DNA from: JANQHS01 sp965267505 | GTDB lineage: Bacteria; Bacteroidota; Bacteroidia; Cytophagales; CCMP332 | NCBI GenBank assembly: GCA_965267505.1 | Contig: OZ254081.1 | Location: 1,302,001-1,366,000, forward strand | Direction of reading: 5' to 3' | DNA: 64,000 nt | Part shown: piece after piece, positions 48,601-58,585 of the stretch | Layout of the letters: the number at the start of each line of letters is the position of its first letter | Numbering within the stretch: position 1 is the first letter of the stretch | Translations under genes and position numbers: made by a program | Notes under the pieces: generated by a model | What the model saw: the letters and a program-made list of their open reading frames with translations, nothing else | What the model was told of the DNA's origin: nothing | Database searches by the model: none

Positions 48601-51577
48601 TCCAGCGTTGAAATTGGATTTCTTCACCCATCTGAATCTTGAGGATATACATTCCCGGATCAAGGTTTTGAAGATCGAAAACAGAATCAGGCTCCAACTG
48701 ATCAAACGCCTTTTTCCTTTCTCCATTGAGATCAAAAACTTCAAGGGAAGATTTCTCAATTTTATTCTTGCTCCAGGAGATTTTCAAAATGCCGGGACTC
48801 GGATTGGGATAAACCTTTACCAAGGTCTCATCGCCTTTTTCAAGCTCTTCCAAACTCGTGATTTCAGATACATCTATTGTCATCATGATCGAGTCTTCGC
48901 CACATTTTCCATCTGCCTTTAACCAAACATCATAACTCCCCGTATCAAATTCATGATAGGGCTCTCGTTCAAGTGAAAAACTTCCATCACCAAAATCCCA
49001 GAAAAAGGAACTTGCAGAGGTCGATAGATTTCTGAATTCCACACGATTCTTGGTCTGTAAGAATGAAAAATCAGCCACCGTGCTATCCTCCCCAACGGAG
49101 ACTGATGCCAAGCCCATTCCAGTACAACTTTCCATTATGTCCACTTCCATGTTGTAGAGATAATAATAGAATCCAAGGTCAACGGGATTTCCGGTAAGCC
49201 GTACAACATTTGGAATCAGGTAGGAGGAATATTTTGCTCCGCCTGTATTGCGGAACATTAACCCCCCAAAAATATTTCTAACCTCTATGGTATAGGATCC
49301 TTCCTCCCTAATTGGAATCCCCAGGTATACCCTTCTAAATCCCATTCCGTGCTCTACCAATGCACTATAAACTGTATTGCCTTCTGAATCTATCAGGTAT
49401 ACATCGAAGGAACCAGATCCTGTTGCATCGATCCATACATGTTGAATGATAATGGGTCTTTCAACCTCCATCGAAATGTACCCCGTAACAGAGGTATGTC
49501 CGCCTCCCCCTGGAAATGGGCGATTTGGTCCTAAGGTATCCTTTACACCGTCATAGATCTCAAAAGAAAAACTGGTATCGCTCTGAATCGCACCGGTTTG
49601 AAATGGCTCTCCTGCCCCTAACAATGTTCCATCTTCCGAGTACCAGCTAAGCAATTCGTTGGGCCCGAGCCCAACCGATAAAACGGCAAGTCCGCTATCG
49701 CAAACTGTATCCGCTACCAAACCAGGGAAGTCCGGTTTTGTTGCAAGGACTCTGATCGAGCTAGAGGCCGAATCATTAAAGGCATATGGGTCTCCGGCCT
49801 GAGTTCCAAAAGCGATAACATCAAATTCTCCTGCATTACTCAGGATAATCTCATCTGACCAAATGGTATCGATTTCTTCTGAGTTCATGGATGGCGTAGT
49901 AGCCAATGTCACCGCAGAACCATCCAGCAACAATCCAAAGGAAGGCGTATCCAAACTTAGGGATCCATTATTCCTAAGGATCACTGCTAATCGGGTGGTA
50001 TCTCCAATACAGAAATTACTTCCCGATTCAGAATAGACCTCCAAAATCGCCAGGTCCTGTTGCACTCTTGGGTAAATCCAGAAATTATCAAATGCAAAAC
50101 CATCATCAACAGCGGAGACATCAGAAGCAAAAAGAAACCTGAATCTGACGCTTGAATCAGAAGCTTGAAATTGCTGTTTATTTTGTGCTCTAAGCCACTG
50201 CATAGATCCATCTGAAGTCGAATTCCTTCCAGACCAGCCTTCCTTGTTCAGACTGTCAAAACTGCTTAGTGCTCCAACTTGGGAATTATTGAACCAATTT
50301 AATCCAGTACCCACCGAACCAATATTGGTCCATGAGCTCTCATTGTTTAAACTCCTTTGAAGAGCAATGCCGTCAAAAGGACTTTCCGTATTCCACCAGG
50401 CATCAAATTCAAACAAAGGATCCGAAACAGCTCTCATATCAAAACAAGGCGATAGAACCATTGAAAGCTCATCATTGGAATAAGAGCCAAAATCAAGCCC
50501 TCCAGTAACCCAGGCAATGCTTGAATCCCCATGGCCTACGATGGTTTTTTTCATTGGAATGCCCAATTCCCAACTTGAGTTGATTCCGTCCACCTCCCAA
50601 TCGCCGGAACCACCTTGAAAGTCCTCAGTATATGGAAAAGCAGATAACTCAGGTAAATTTCTTATCAGCAGGCTCGAAGTATCGTTTACCCTTGTGGTGT
50701 CTCCGGAAGTTGAAGACCAAACTTTTAATAAATAATCGCCATCCTGGGAGAAATCCGCAGTGGTTGGAAAAGTGTAAGTCCTCAACTCACCTGAATCCAG
50801 ATTCAGGCTTTGACCCTGGACCGGGCTACCTCCATTTATAGAATAAAATAGTGTGACGCCTGCCTTTGGACCTACGCTAAGGTTTTTGAGCTCTACCTCA
50901 ATAGATTCCTGATTTGAAAAGGAACATGCACTCGTTCTGTGTAAGATCCCCCTGGTTTCAACATCTTCAAAACCACTGGTAATCTCAATATCATCGATCA
51001 GGAAGCCTTCATCCTCTTCGCTGAAATCAGAGAAAAAGACTATTCTCAATCTGGCAGATGTTTTATCCTTTAGAACATCGGCTTCAATCGAAGCAATGCT
51101 CCATCCATCCGAATCCCCACTCCAATAGTTCAGGCCAAGTTCAGGGTTGTACCAATTCTGGCCTTCCTGAAAAGAGCCCAAAAGTTGATAGGTTTCCCCA
51201 GCATTTAGGCTGTATTCTACTTTGATATGGTCGCAACAGTTTTCACTCTTACCGTGAAACTTAAACCTGATCCAAGGATTAGCACCCAAACTTGAGAAAT
51301 CGAACTCCGGTGATTCTATCCACCCGAACTGATTTGGGAAATAATTTCGATCTGATCCAGTAGCCCATGCGATCCCTCCGGAATAGGCTCGATTCAAAAT
51401 CGCTCCTTTGGGAGTATCCAATTGAAATACATTAGGATCAGAAGAACCCCATCCTCCAAAACCCGATTCAAATTTTTCAAAATAGGGAAAGGAATCCACC
51501 CGTACTTGGGCTTTTCCGCTGGAAAAGCTTAGAAGAAAAAGAAGGAGAATAGAAAGTAACCTCATTTCGACCGGCAA
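48590..51577 (-). CDS. large T9SS type A secreted protein with PKD domain
   Basis: A 995-residue secreted protein: signal peptide (LLSILLLFLLSFSSGKAQ), two jelly-roll modules of choice-of-anchor J type (FPYFEKFESGFGGW... and FPYTEDFQGGSGDW...) each with a 'GxAFDNFWI/IDDIEI' strand, a middle domain, a PKD domain near residues 850-905 (FSFLQTKNRVEFRNLSTSASSFFWDFGDGSFSLE), and the T9SS type A sorting domain from 'KVYPNPSPGILKISW' to the end (GMYILKIQ...). Adhesive or hydrolytic role unknown. Minus strand; its promoter region lies beyond the next terminator. Confidence 0.85.
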   Translation of the reverse strand: MPVEMRLLSILLLFLLSFSSGKAQVRVDSFPYFEKFESGFGGWGSSDPNVFQLDTPKGAILNRAYSGGIAWATGSDRNYFPNQFGWIESPEFDFSSLGANPWIRFKFHGKSENCCDHIKVEYSLNAGETYQLLGSFQEGQNWYNPELGLNYWSGDSDGWSIASIEADVLKDKTSARLRIVFFSDFSEEDEGFLIDDIEITSGFEDVETRGILHRTSACSFSNQESIEVELKNLSVGPKAGVTLFYSINGGSPVQGQSLNLDSGELRTYTFPTTADFSQDGDYLLKVWSSTSGDTTRVNDTSSLLIRNLPELSAFPYTEDFQGGSGDWEVDGINSSWELGIPMKKTIVGHGDSSIAWVTGGLDFGSYSNDELSMVLSPCFDMRAVSDPLFEFDAWWNTESPFDGIALQRSLNNESSWTNIGSVGTGLNWFNNSQVGALSSFDSLNKEGWSGRNSTSDGSMQWLRAQNKQQFQASDSSVRFRFLFASDVSAVDDGFAFDNFWIYPRVQQDLAILEVYSESGSNFCIGDTTRLAVILRNNGSLSLDTPSFGLLLDGSAVTLATTPSMNSEEIDTIWSDEIILSNAGEFDVIAFGTQAGDPYAFNDSASSSIRVLATKPDFPGLVADTVCDSGLAVLSVGLGPNELLSWYSEDGTLLGAGEPFQTGAIQSDTSFSFEIYDGVKDTLGPNRPFPGGGGHTSVTGYISMEVERPIIIQHVWIDATGSGSFDVYLIDSEGNTVYSALVEHGMGFRRVYLGIPIREEGSYTIEVRNIFGGLMFRNTGGAKYSSYLIPNVVRLTGNPVDLGFYYYLYNMEVDIMESCTGMGLASVSVGEDSTVADFSFLQTKNRVEFRNLSTSASSFFWDFGDGSFSLEREPYHEFDTGSYDVWLKADGKCGEDSIMMTIDVSEITSLEELEKGDETLVKVYPNPSPGILKISWSKNKIEKSSLEVFDLNGERKKAFDQLEPDSVFDLQNLDPGMYILKIQMGEEIQFQRWIKL

Positions 51578-51581
51578 AAGT

Positions 51582-51606
51582 AAAAAAACAGCCCACCGAG
51601 GGCCGT
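51582..51606 (-). terminator. terminator of T9SS gene 51633-53726
   Basis: On the minus strand ACGGCCC pairs with GGGCTGT (one G-U) around a five-base loop and is followed by a run of seven T. It ends the transcript of the upstream 697/717-residue paralogue-type gene before the 995-residue gene begins. Confidence 0.75.
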
Positions 51607-51632
51607 TTTGAGCATCAATAATTAATTAGGCA

Positions 51633-53726
51633 TTACTTGATGGAAAGTTTAACGCTTTTCCTATCTGTTTCGCCTATGAGGTTTAAAATATATGTCCCTG
51701 GATCAAGTTCCTTGTCTCTTAGGTCAAGGTTCAGGCCATCAATTTCTTTTACCAAGCTCCTTTTCACGATAGTCCTTCCGCTTGGGTCTAAAACCTCAAG
51801 TCGATCAAAGAATATGTCTTTCCCAAAATCGATCCGGAACTGCCCATCCGAGGGGTTCGGAAAGACTCGTACCCCCTTATCCACTTCGGAACCACCAAGA
51901 CCCGTAACTCCGAGAACCGTAATGAATGATTTCAAGGTATCATTTACGTTTATCGTATCGCTGGGGTATAAGGTATAAATCTTTACAGGTACCTGAGCAG
52001 GTCCGTTCGAATATGCCCAATATCCTCCTGCAAGAATATCTTCTTCCCCATTTGAGTTTACTGCTTGATATTGGATATGTTGATAGGTAGAATTTCCAAT
52101 TTCAGCCAGAATTGGAATGTCCTCGACTTGGTTTGATCCAAAGTTTTTCAACGTGTAAGAAACATATCCCCCGGCTCCAGCTTGCATGGTTTGAACTCCT
52201 ACAGTATCCACCCAGAACTGAATGATTCCAACATCATTGGGATAGACAAACCTTGCCTGCTGGAGAGAAACATGAAAATCATAGTTTTCGGGATCAACGA
52301 GACCAGTATTGGCTTGAAACCCAACAATTATCTCCTGGCCCTGGTATTTTGTTATAATAATTACTTCGTCCTGAAGGTTTGGGCCTAAACCGCTACTAAC
52401 ATCATAGGTCATCTCATCTGTCCAAGTCAAACCGCAGTCAGTCGAGATTCTAACTTTGACAAAATCATCTGCTCCCATCGTTGCAGGTCCGGTACTGTCT
52501 TTTGAAGTAATTGCTACAGAATAAAACAGACGACTGGCCTGAGGTACTACGAAACTTGGGGTCAATAGCCAATCATTTATTCCATTGTTCCTCAGGTTAA
52601 TTTTAGCAGTGGTGTGGCCAAAATGAATTGATTGAATTGAATCGCTTCCTGTCCAATCCGAATCACCCGTACTTGGATTATTTCCATTTCCTTCATTCCA
52701 ACCGGGTAGCACATCACCAACATATTTTTCTTCGAAGCCTTCAAAAGTCGTGGGTCCAAAAGGCATTACATTTTTCAGACCTTGATTAAGAATCGAATCA
52801 TTGGAATTTTCTTCATCCTGTGGCCAATCGATCCAAACACTAATAGCATAGTTGGTGTCCTGATTTAAAACAGCCTGTTGGTTGAATGTATAGGTAAAGT
52901 TATTATCAGAGGCTACAGTGCCAGAAAATGCTTCTACCACCGGAGCATTATCATTGATCTGGTACACCAGGTTAAAACCGCTGGCTACCTGAAATCCAAA
53001 ATTTCTACAACGAATCTCAACATCGTAAGTGCCACCAAAACCACAATCCTGAACCGGTGAAACAACATTCAGTATTCCCACATCATTGGCCTTTCTATCA
53101 AAAATGAAAATATCATCAAAAGCGAATCCCTCGTCTTGAACAGATCCATCAGATCCAAAGGCCACCCTAAACCTTACTGAAGGTTCTCCGATCAATGCAT
53201 TCATCCCATGCTGAGCTGTTACCCATCCATTCGATCCATTCCCGGTTGAGGTTCTTCCGGACCATCCTTGCTGCTGCCCTCCGGGGTTACCACTAATGGT
53301 ATTATCTGTGTACCAATTTCCAGGGCTATTGGTACTTCCTATGGTTAACCAGCTTCCTCCATTGTTAGTAGTTGCCTGCCAAGCAGCACCATCCCAAGAG
53401 AACTCCGCATTCCACCATACCCTTAGTTGGACCACGGGTTGCTGCATATTGGTAAAGTCAAATTCGGGGCTTGACACATTTGAATTTTCATTGGGATTAT
53501 ATGTCCCACCTCCCAAACCACCTGTTACCCAGGAATTATTCCCGGAAGAGGCAGAATTTATAACGGATTTGTTAGGTTTTCCAAATGCCCAACTGCTGGA
53601 GGAGCCTCCGGAATTCCAACCTCCTTGTCCATTTTCAAAGTCTTCAAAATAGGGGAAGGTCGCTATTTTCTGCCCAAAACCGAGGGTGGAAACAGCAAAA
53701 AGAAGTACAAGTAGTAAGTGCCTCAT
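51633..53726 (-). CDS. T9SS type A secreted protein (paralogue 1)
   Basis: About 697 residues from ATG 53726 (the longer frame to 53786 includes 20 residues covering a terminator). Signal peptide 'HLLLVLLFAVSTLGFGQ', a choice-of-anchor J module (FPYFEDFENGQGGWNSGGSSSSW...), a second such module (GPTTFEGFEEKYVGDVLPGWNEGNG...), and a T9SS type A sorting domain (VRVFPNPSDGQFRIDF...). Strongly similar, gene-wide, to the next gene at 53798-55861; a tandem duplication. Cargo role unknown. Confidence 0.83.
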   Translation of the reverse strand: MRHLLLVLLFAVSTLGFGQKIATFPYFEDFENGQGGWNSGGSSSSWAFGKPNKSVINSASSGNNSWVTGGLGGGTYNPNENSNVSSPEFDFTNMQQPVVQLRVWWNAEFSWDGAAWQATTNNGGSWLTIGSTNSPGNWYTDNTISGNPGGQQQGWSGRTSTGNGSNGWVTAQHGMNALIGEPSVRFRVAFGSDGSVQDEGFAFDDIFIFDRKANDVGILNVVSPVQDCGFGGTYDVEIRCRNFGFQVASGFNLVYQINDNAPVVEAFSGTVASDNNFTYTFNQQAVLNQDTNYAISVWIDWPQDEENSNDSILNQGLKNVMPFGPTTFEGFEEKYVGDVLPGWNEGNGNNPSTGDSDWTGSDSIQSIHFGHTTAKINLRNNGINDWLLTPSFVVPQASRLFYSVAITSKDSTGPATMGADDFVKVRISTDCGLTWTDEMTYDVSSGLGPNLQDEVIIITKYQGQEIIVGFQANTGLVDPENYDFHVSLQQARFVYPNDVGIIQFWVDTVGVQTMQAGAGGYVSYTLKNFGSNQVEDIPILAEIGNSTYQHIQYQAVNSNGEEDILAGGYWAYSNGPAQVPVKIYTLYPSDTINVNDTLKSFITVLGVTGLGGSEVDKGVRVFPNPSDGQFRIDFGKDIFFDRLEVLDPSGRTIVKRSLVKEIDGLNLDLRDKELDPGTYILNLIGETDRKSVKLSIK

Positions 53727-53745
53727 AATCAAGAATCCCCAAAAA

Positions 53746-53772
53746 TAAAAAAACAGCCCCGAAAGAGGCTGT
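53746..53772 (-). terminator. terminator of T9SS gene 53798-55861
   Basis: On the minus strand ACAGCC pairs with GGCTGT around an eight-base loop and is followed by a long T-rich tract. It sits between the two paralogues and overlaps the sequence upstream of the 53726 start, supporting that start. Confidence 0.75.
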
Positions 53773-53797
53773 TCTTCTCTAAACAAAATCTTACAAT

Positions 53798-55861
53798 TTA
53801 ATCTATTACGAATCCGAGGGTTTTTGTCGTACTACCCGAAAGAATCAGACTATAGCTCCCAGGAGCAATTGAAGCTTCCCTTAGGTCTAGGCTAATTCCT
53901 GAGATTCCGGATTCTAACTTTTGTTTTAGAATCAGTTTGCCACTGGCGTCTATAACCTTAACATCTTCAAAATTGCTCTCCCTATTAAAAGTTACAGAAA
54001 AGGCTCCCGAATTAGGATTAGGATACACCTTGGTCTCTTCTAGCTTGTCTTCAACCAAGTTGGTAACACCCAAAACCGTGATGAATCCGGTTAGCGTATC
54101 ATTTCGATTGATTGTATCATTTGGAAGAAGGGTATATATTCTTACCGGCACCTGTGAAGGTCCGTTAGAATACGCCCAATATCCTCCTGCCTGGACATTT
54201 TCCTCTGCGTTTGAAGAAATGCCTTGATATTGGATATGCTGGTAAACGGAGTTTCCGACTTCCGCGAGAACAGGAATGTCCTCGACCTGATTTGATCCAA
54301 AATTCTTGATTGTATAGTTGACTATATCTCCGGTACCAGCCTGCATGGTCTGATTTCCAACGGTCATTCCGACCCAGAAATTTGAGATTCCAACGTCATT
54401 AGGGTAAACGAACCTGGCTTGAGGTAAAGCAATATGAAAATCATAATCTTCAGGGGAGTTATTACCAGAATTTGCCTGGAACCCTACAATTATCTCCTGA
54501 CCCACATAAGAATCAAGGACAATGAATTGTTGAGCCAATGTATTGCCCGGGGTATTACCCGTGTTGTAGGTATGAACATCGGACCAGGTTTGGCCGCAGT
54601 CTACGGATATTCTTGTCTTTACAAAATCATCGCTTCCCATATTTGAAGCGACCGTCCCTCCCGGGGTTGTTACCGCAGTGAAATAAAAAACACGGCTTGG
54701 TTGGGTGACCTTAAAACTTGGTGTTAGCAGCCAGTCATTAATACCAAATCCTTTGATATTTACTTTGGCAGTAGCTACCCCAAAGTGAATACTTTGAAGC
54801 GAATCGCTTCTTTGCCAATCGGAATCGTTTATGCTGGGACCATTCCCAATTCCTTCGTTCCAACCAGGTATAGACCTATCTACTGTCCCAAAATCCCAGG
54901 CTTCAAAATCAACAGGTTGGATTGGCATTACGGTCTTTAGGCCAATGTTCATGACAGAATCATTGATCTTGTTAGAGTCAGCAGGGAAAACTATCCAGGT
55001 ACTAAAGACGAAATTTGAATCCCCAATAAATGCTGCTTGTTGGTTAAAGGTGTAGGTTATTGTCTGATCCGAGAGGAAGTTTCCTGAAAAGCTCTCTATT
55101 ACCGGAGTTCGATCGTTTATTTGATAAGCCAGATCAAAATTACTTTGGTCCAAAAGTCCAAGGTTCCGCAACCTAAGTCTTACATCATATGTACCATTGA
55201 AATTACAATCCTGGACAGGTTCCAAAACATTGGTGATGGCGATGTCATTATCGAAAATGGATCCAACGAAAATATCATCTACTGCCATGTCAGACTGAAG
55301 TCCGGTACCGGTTACTCCCCGGATTCTAAACCTTACCGAGTCTTCACCTTCAAACTGAGGAACTGGAATGGTCCATTTTTGCCAGGAATTATTGTTTTGG
55401 GAACGAGGAGGAGAAATGTTGTTGATCCAACTTCCATTTGCGACCTGGGCATCAACATGAAGGTTGCCCATTTGATTTCCAAACTGGTGGTAAGCAAATT
55501 CAAGAACCAAACTTCTAATTTGAGTGAAATTGTACCGCGGGCTAACCAGAAAAGCCGCGTCATTTACACAACCCGAGGCCTCTGTATAAACATAGATTCC
55601 CGAAGAACTACCAGGGTTGAAATCTTGGCTAGGTCCTGTTCCTCCTGATCCAGTTCCTCCATTATCTGCTGTCCAGTCAATGTCATCTCCACCTACATTT
55701 CTCCAGGAAGAGGTCAAATTACAAGGGCTACCGCAAAAAACAGGGCAATTGTTCGTCCCTTCAAAGTCCTCTTCATGTGGAAATACGGTTATACCGCTTT
55801 GACTCCAGGAGATGGAATGAAACAATAAAAAAGGAAGGGTAAATAGAAAAGCCTTTTTCAT
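53798..55861 (-). CDS. T9SS type A secreted protein (paralogue 2)
   Basis: About 687 residues from ATG 55861 (the earlier in-frame start at 55891 is not preferred). Signal peptide 'AFLFTLPFLLFHSISWSQ'; first module 'FPHEEDFEGTNNCPVFCGSPCNLTSSWRNVGGDDIDW', which resembles MAM/choice-of-anchor J domains; a second module nearly identical in layout to that of paralogue 1 ('PVDFEAWDFGTVDRSIPGWNEGIG', 'LNDWLLTPSF'-type block); and a T9SS type A sorting domain (KVYPNPNSGAFSVTF). The N-terminal third differs between the paralogues, the C-terminal two thirds are alike. Confidence 0.83.
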   Translation of the reverse strand: MKKAFLFTLPFLLFHSISWSQSGITVFPHEEDFEGTNNCPVFCGSPCNLTSSWRNVGGDDIDWTADNGGTGSGGTGPSQDFNPGSSSGIYVYTEASGCVNDAAFLVSPRYNFTQIRSLVLEFAYHQFGNQMGNLHVDAQVANGSWINNISPPRSQNNNSWQKWTIPVPQFEGEDSVRFRIRGVTGTGLQSDMAVDDIFVGSIFDNDIAITNVLEPVQDCNFNGTYDVRLRLRNLGLLDQSNFDLAYQINDRTPVIESFSGNFLSDQTITYTFNQQAAFIGDSNFVFSTWIVFPADSNKINDSVMNIGLKTVMPIQPVDFEAWDFGTVDRSIPGWNEGIGNGPSINDSDWQRSDSLQSIHFGVATAKVNIKGFGINDWLLTPSFKVTQPSRVFYFTAVTTPGGTVASNMGSDDFVKTRISVDCGQTWSDVHTYNTGNTPGNTLAQQFIVLDSYVGQEIIVGFQANSGNNSPEDYDFHIALPQARFVYPNDVGISNFWVGMTVGNQTMQAGTGDIVNYTIKNFGSNQVEDIPVLAEVGNSVYQHIQYQGISSNAEENVQAGGYWAYSNGPSQVPVRIYTLLPNDTINRNDTLTGFITVLGVTNLVEDKLEETKVYPNPNSGAFSVTFNRESNFEDVKVIDASGKLILKQKLESGISGISLDLREASIAPGSYSLILSGSTTKTLGFVID

Positions 55862-55924
55862 TAGTTTTAAAATAAGGAGTAAAAATAACAATATTGACCT
55901 TTCCTTTTTGTACTCCTCTAATCA

Positions 55925-58585
55925 TTGACATTGGTAGCCTGTTGTCCAAGAAATATTGTCAAAGCAAGCTTTTGGCTAGCATGGGTCTTTCTCTACTCAT
56001 TAGGGCTCCAAGCACAGGAATCAAATCGGATTGAATTTCTGGATCTCTTAAGCGATCGACCATCCAGGTCAAGCATAAAGTCCATCCTGAGCGAAAATGC
56101 CTTTGCGGTCAATTTCATCTCAGATCAAAACCAAAGGCGATCAGGCTTTGGGGGATTTCAAAACCTTGGAGATAGCAGCGAAAAGTTCTTCTACGACCTT
56201 GGACAGGAAGCGCATTGGGATCTGATGATATCCGGGTCTACAGACCACCCAGACTCTGTTGGACTTTTCGGAATTAAACAGGACCTACCAGGAACTGGGA
56301 ATAATTTTTTCTCATGGTTCTATCAAAGCTCAAATCCTATTTTATCGGAAAAATGGGAGATCCCTTTGAAAACTGATGCGAGCCTTAATCAGGTAACAAA
56401 CTTTGGCTCTGCGTTTATGGCATGTGGCACTCAACGGGATCAAAACGATTCAATTGAAGGCTTTGTGATCTTTTTTGATCCTTACCAAACCACCAGCCAG
56501 GCCACAGTACACTACCTCCCTGGAGTTAATCCGAAATCGATCCAGGCGAGTTCAGACACTTCAATCCATTTATATGGGAATTTCTATGACAGCATATCTG
56601 GTTCCTGGGACCGAAATGGATTTTTTGGCCAGATACAGGAGAATTCTGGGTGGGTAGAATTTGTGGAGGTTTTCGGACAACAAGAATTCATGATTAAGGA
56701 TGGAGTCTTTCTGGAAAACAATAACCTAATAATTATTTCCGGGGAGGTGCTTCAAGCAGGAACTCAGAAAAAAGACTTGGCTCTTATGAGTTTTTCACCC
56801 GCCCAAAAAGATAGCGTCTCCATGAGTTTTCTGGGATTTGAAAATTTTGAACACCTCGAAGGAATGGAATTATTAAATGGGGAAATCTTCCTTTATGGCT
56901 CAACAGAAAATCTTGGGAATGGGATTGATCATCCTTTCATCGCAAAATTTGATCAATTCCAAAACCTAAAAAGCTTTGAGGTAATGGCTCCACAGTTCCG
57001 AGGATCAGTAACCTCAATGACCAGAAATAAGGAAGGAATGATTTTTTCATTTGGCTTCCAAAGGAACACCTTTGGTGAATATCAGAGCTTTATGAGCTCA
57101 TCTTCAGGGATTGGAGAAAAGCTTCTGTGCAATAGCTCTCTATTGGTCCCAGCATTGCAACAGACCTTCCTAAAGATTAAGTATGGACTCCGCAAAGATC
57201 TAATTTCCAAACAGATAAGAGCCCTTAACCTCGTAAAGTCTCAAAGCGAAAAGCTAATATCAAGAAACCTCTATTGTGAGGATGATCCCTGCCCCGATAG
57301 CATATACGTTTCAGGAATTGATCCTTTTTCATGCTTAGGAGTGAGTTCCCTGGCTAAGACCGAACCAAAACTGATCGGAGATTGGTATTTGAACAACATT
57401 TTTATTGGAAGGGATAGTATAATGCCCATCCAGCCAAATACAACCGGAAAAAACAGCGTTGAATTCGTTTTTCAAAACAATAATTGCCAAAGAATCAGAA
57501 CATTGGACTTTGTTGTTTTGGATACACCAGAGGTCAATTTTACCGGTCCGGCATGGGTATGTCCCGGCGATAGCCTGATTCAATATGAAGTAATTCTGGG
57601 GAATTTCAATGAAGACTCTTTAGTTCCAAGCATTCAAGGAGGGTCAATAATATTCATGACCAAACTTCCCTCTGAATCCAAGCATATTTTGAATGTAAAC
57701 TGGTTTGATAAGGCGGGCGAAATAGGCTTATCAGTCATAAACAAAGAAAATTGCTTGAGCAATGTACAGCCTATCTCTGTTAGCGTTGATTCCTTTTTAA
57801 ATCCAGAACCAGAAATTGTTTTCGTCTCCTGGGGAGACCCTTCATTAAAAAATCAGGATACCGTTTTTATTGGCACCGTCAATAATTGGTACTATTCTAT
57901 TACTGAATCAAGACTTTGGCTAAGAAATGACCCAAGCCTCCAATTCTCAACAGAACTAAAAGAAAACGAGATGTACAGCTTTAAGATCGACCAAAAGCGA
58001 CATCCACTGCTGAATTCATTTATAGAATATAAAGACCATTGCAGGATAAAAAAGGAATCTGATAGGCATAGAACAATCATGTTTCAAAAGGAGGAGATCA
58101 TGGGATTTGGATCTTCAAAATTTGAAGAATACCAGGGTACAAGCTTAGAATTACAATATGACCAGGTTGAAATAAGCGAGCTAGATCCTAAAAAAGAGAG
58201 GATTCAACTTGAAGGTCTTCAAAGCCAAAGAGTATTTGTAAATGAAGACGACAAAAAAATGGTTTGGATCGAAGCCAGGGATTTAAATGGAGATCTTTTT
58301 TCCAGATCAAACTATCTCGAATTTGAAGGCGAATCAGATCTGATCATCAGCAATGTGGTTACACCAAACGAAGATGGAATCAATGATAAGTTAGGGATCA
58401 AAGGCTATTCAAACATCCCAGAGCTTTATTGGCAGATCTTTAACCGCTATGGGGACCTGTTAATGGAATTTGAGGGAGATCCCAGGTTTCAAAATTTTAA
58501 CGACCTAAACAGTGGGGCCTATTTCTACACGGTTCAGGCCGGAGGAGAAAAGAGCTACAAAGGTTGGTTCCAGGTCATTCGTTAG
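55925..58585 (+). CDS. T9SS type B (gliding-motility-associated C-terminal) protein
   Basis: An 886-residue protein, starting at TTG 55925. A signal-like hydrophobic stretch (ASFWLAWVFLYSLGLQAQ) precedes a beta-rich region with repeated propeller-like 'F..G..' blocks (about 80-420) and an immunoglobulin-like or PKD-type region, and ends with the type B sorting domain: 'NVVTPNEDGINDKLGIKGYSNIPELYWQIFNRYGDLLMEF...YFYTVQAGGEKSYKGWFQVIR', the CHU_C/TIGR04131 signature. It is a separate T9SS class from the minus-strand genes. It ends 11 bases inside the converging radical SAM gene. Confidence 0.8.
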   Translation: MTLVACCPRNIVKASFWLAWVFLYSLGLQAQESNRIEFLDLLSDRPSRSSIKSILSENAFAVNFISDQNQRRSGFGGFQNLGDSSEKFFYDLGQEAHWDLMISGSTDHPDSVGLFGIKQDLPGTGNNFFSWFYQSSNPILSEKWEIPLKTDASLNQVTNFGSAFMACGTQRDQNDSIEGFVIFFDPYQTTSQATVHYLPGVNPKSIQASSDTSIHLYGNFYDSISGSWDRNGFFGQIQENSGWVEFVEVFGQQEFMIKDGVFLENNNLIIISGEVLQAGTQKKDLALMSFSPAQKDSVSMSFLGFENFEHLEGMELLNGEIFLYGSTENLGNGIDHPFIAKFDQFQNLKSFEVMAPQFRGSVTSMTRNKEGMIFSFGFQRNTFGEYQSFMSSSSGIGEKLLCNSSLLVPALQQTFLKIKYGLRKDLISKQIRALNLVKSQSEKLISRNLYCEDDPCPDSIYVSGIDPFSCLGVSSLAKTEPKLIGDWYLNNIFIGRDSIMPIQPNTTGKNSVEFVFQNNNCQRIRTLDFVVLDTPEVNFTGPAWVCPGDSLIQYEVILGNFNEDSLVPSIQGGSIIFMTKLPSESKHILNVNWFDKAGEIGLSVINKENCLSNVQPISVSVDSFLNPEPEIVFVSWGDPSLKNQDTVFIGTVNNWYYSITESRLWLRNDPSLQFSTELKENEMYSFKIDQKRHPLLNSFIEYKDHCRIKKESDRHRTIMFQKEEIMGFGSSKFEEYQGTSLELQYDQVEISELDPKKERIQLEGLQSQRVFVNEDDKKMVWIEARDLNGDLFSRSNYLEFEGESDLIISNVVTPNEDGINDKLGIKGYSNIPELYWQIFNRYGDLLMEFEGDPRFQNFNDLNSGAYFYTVQAGGEKSYKGWFQVIR

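Noticed and set aside
55121..55648. a 175-codon plus-strand open frame
   Set aside because: It lies entirely antisense to the second T9SS paralogue and has no domain features.
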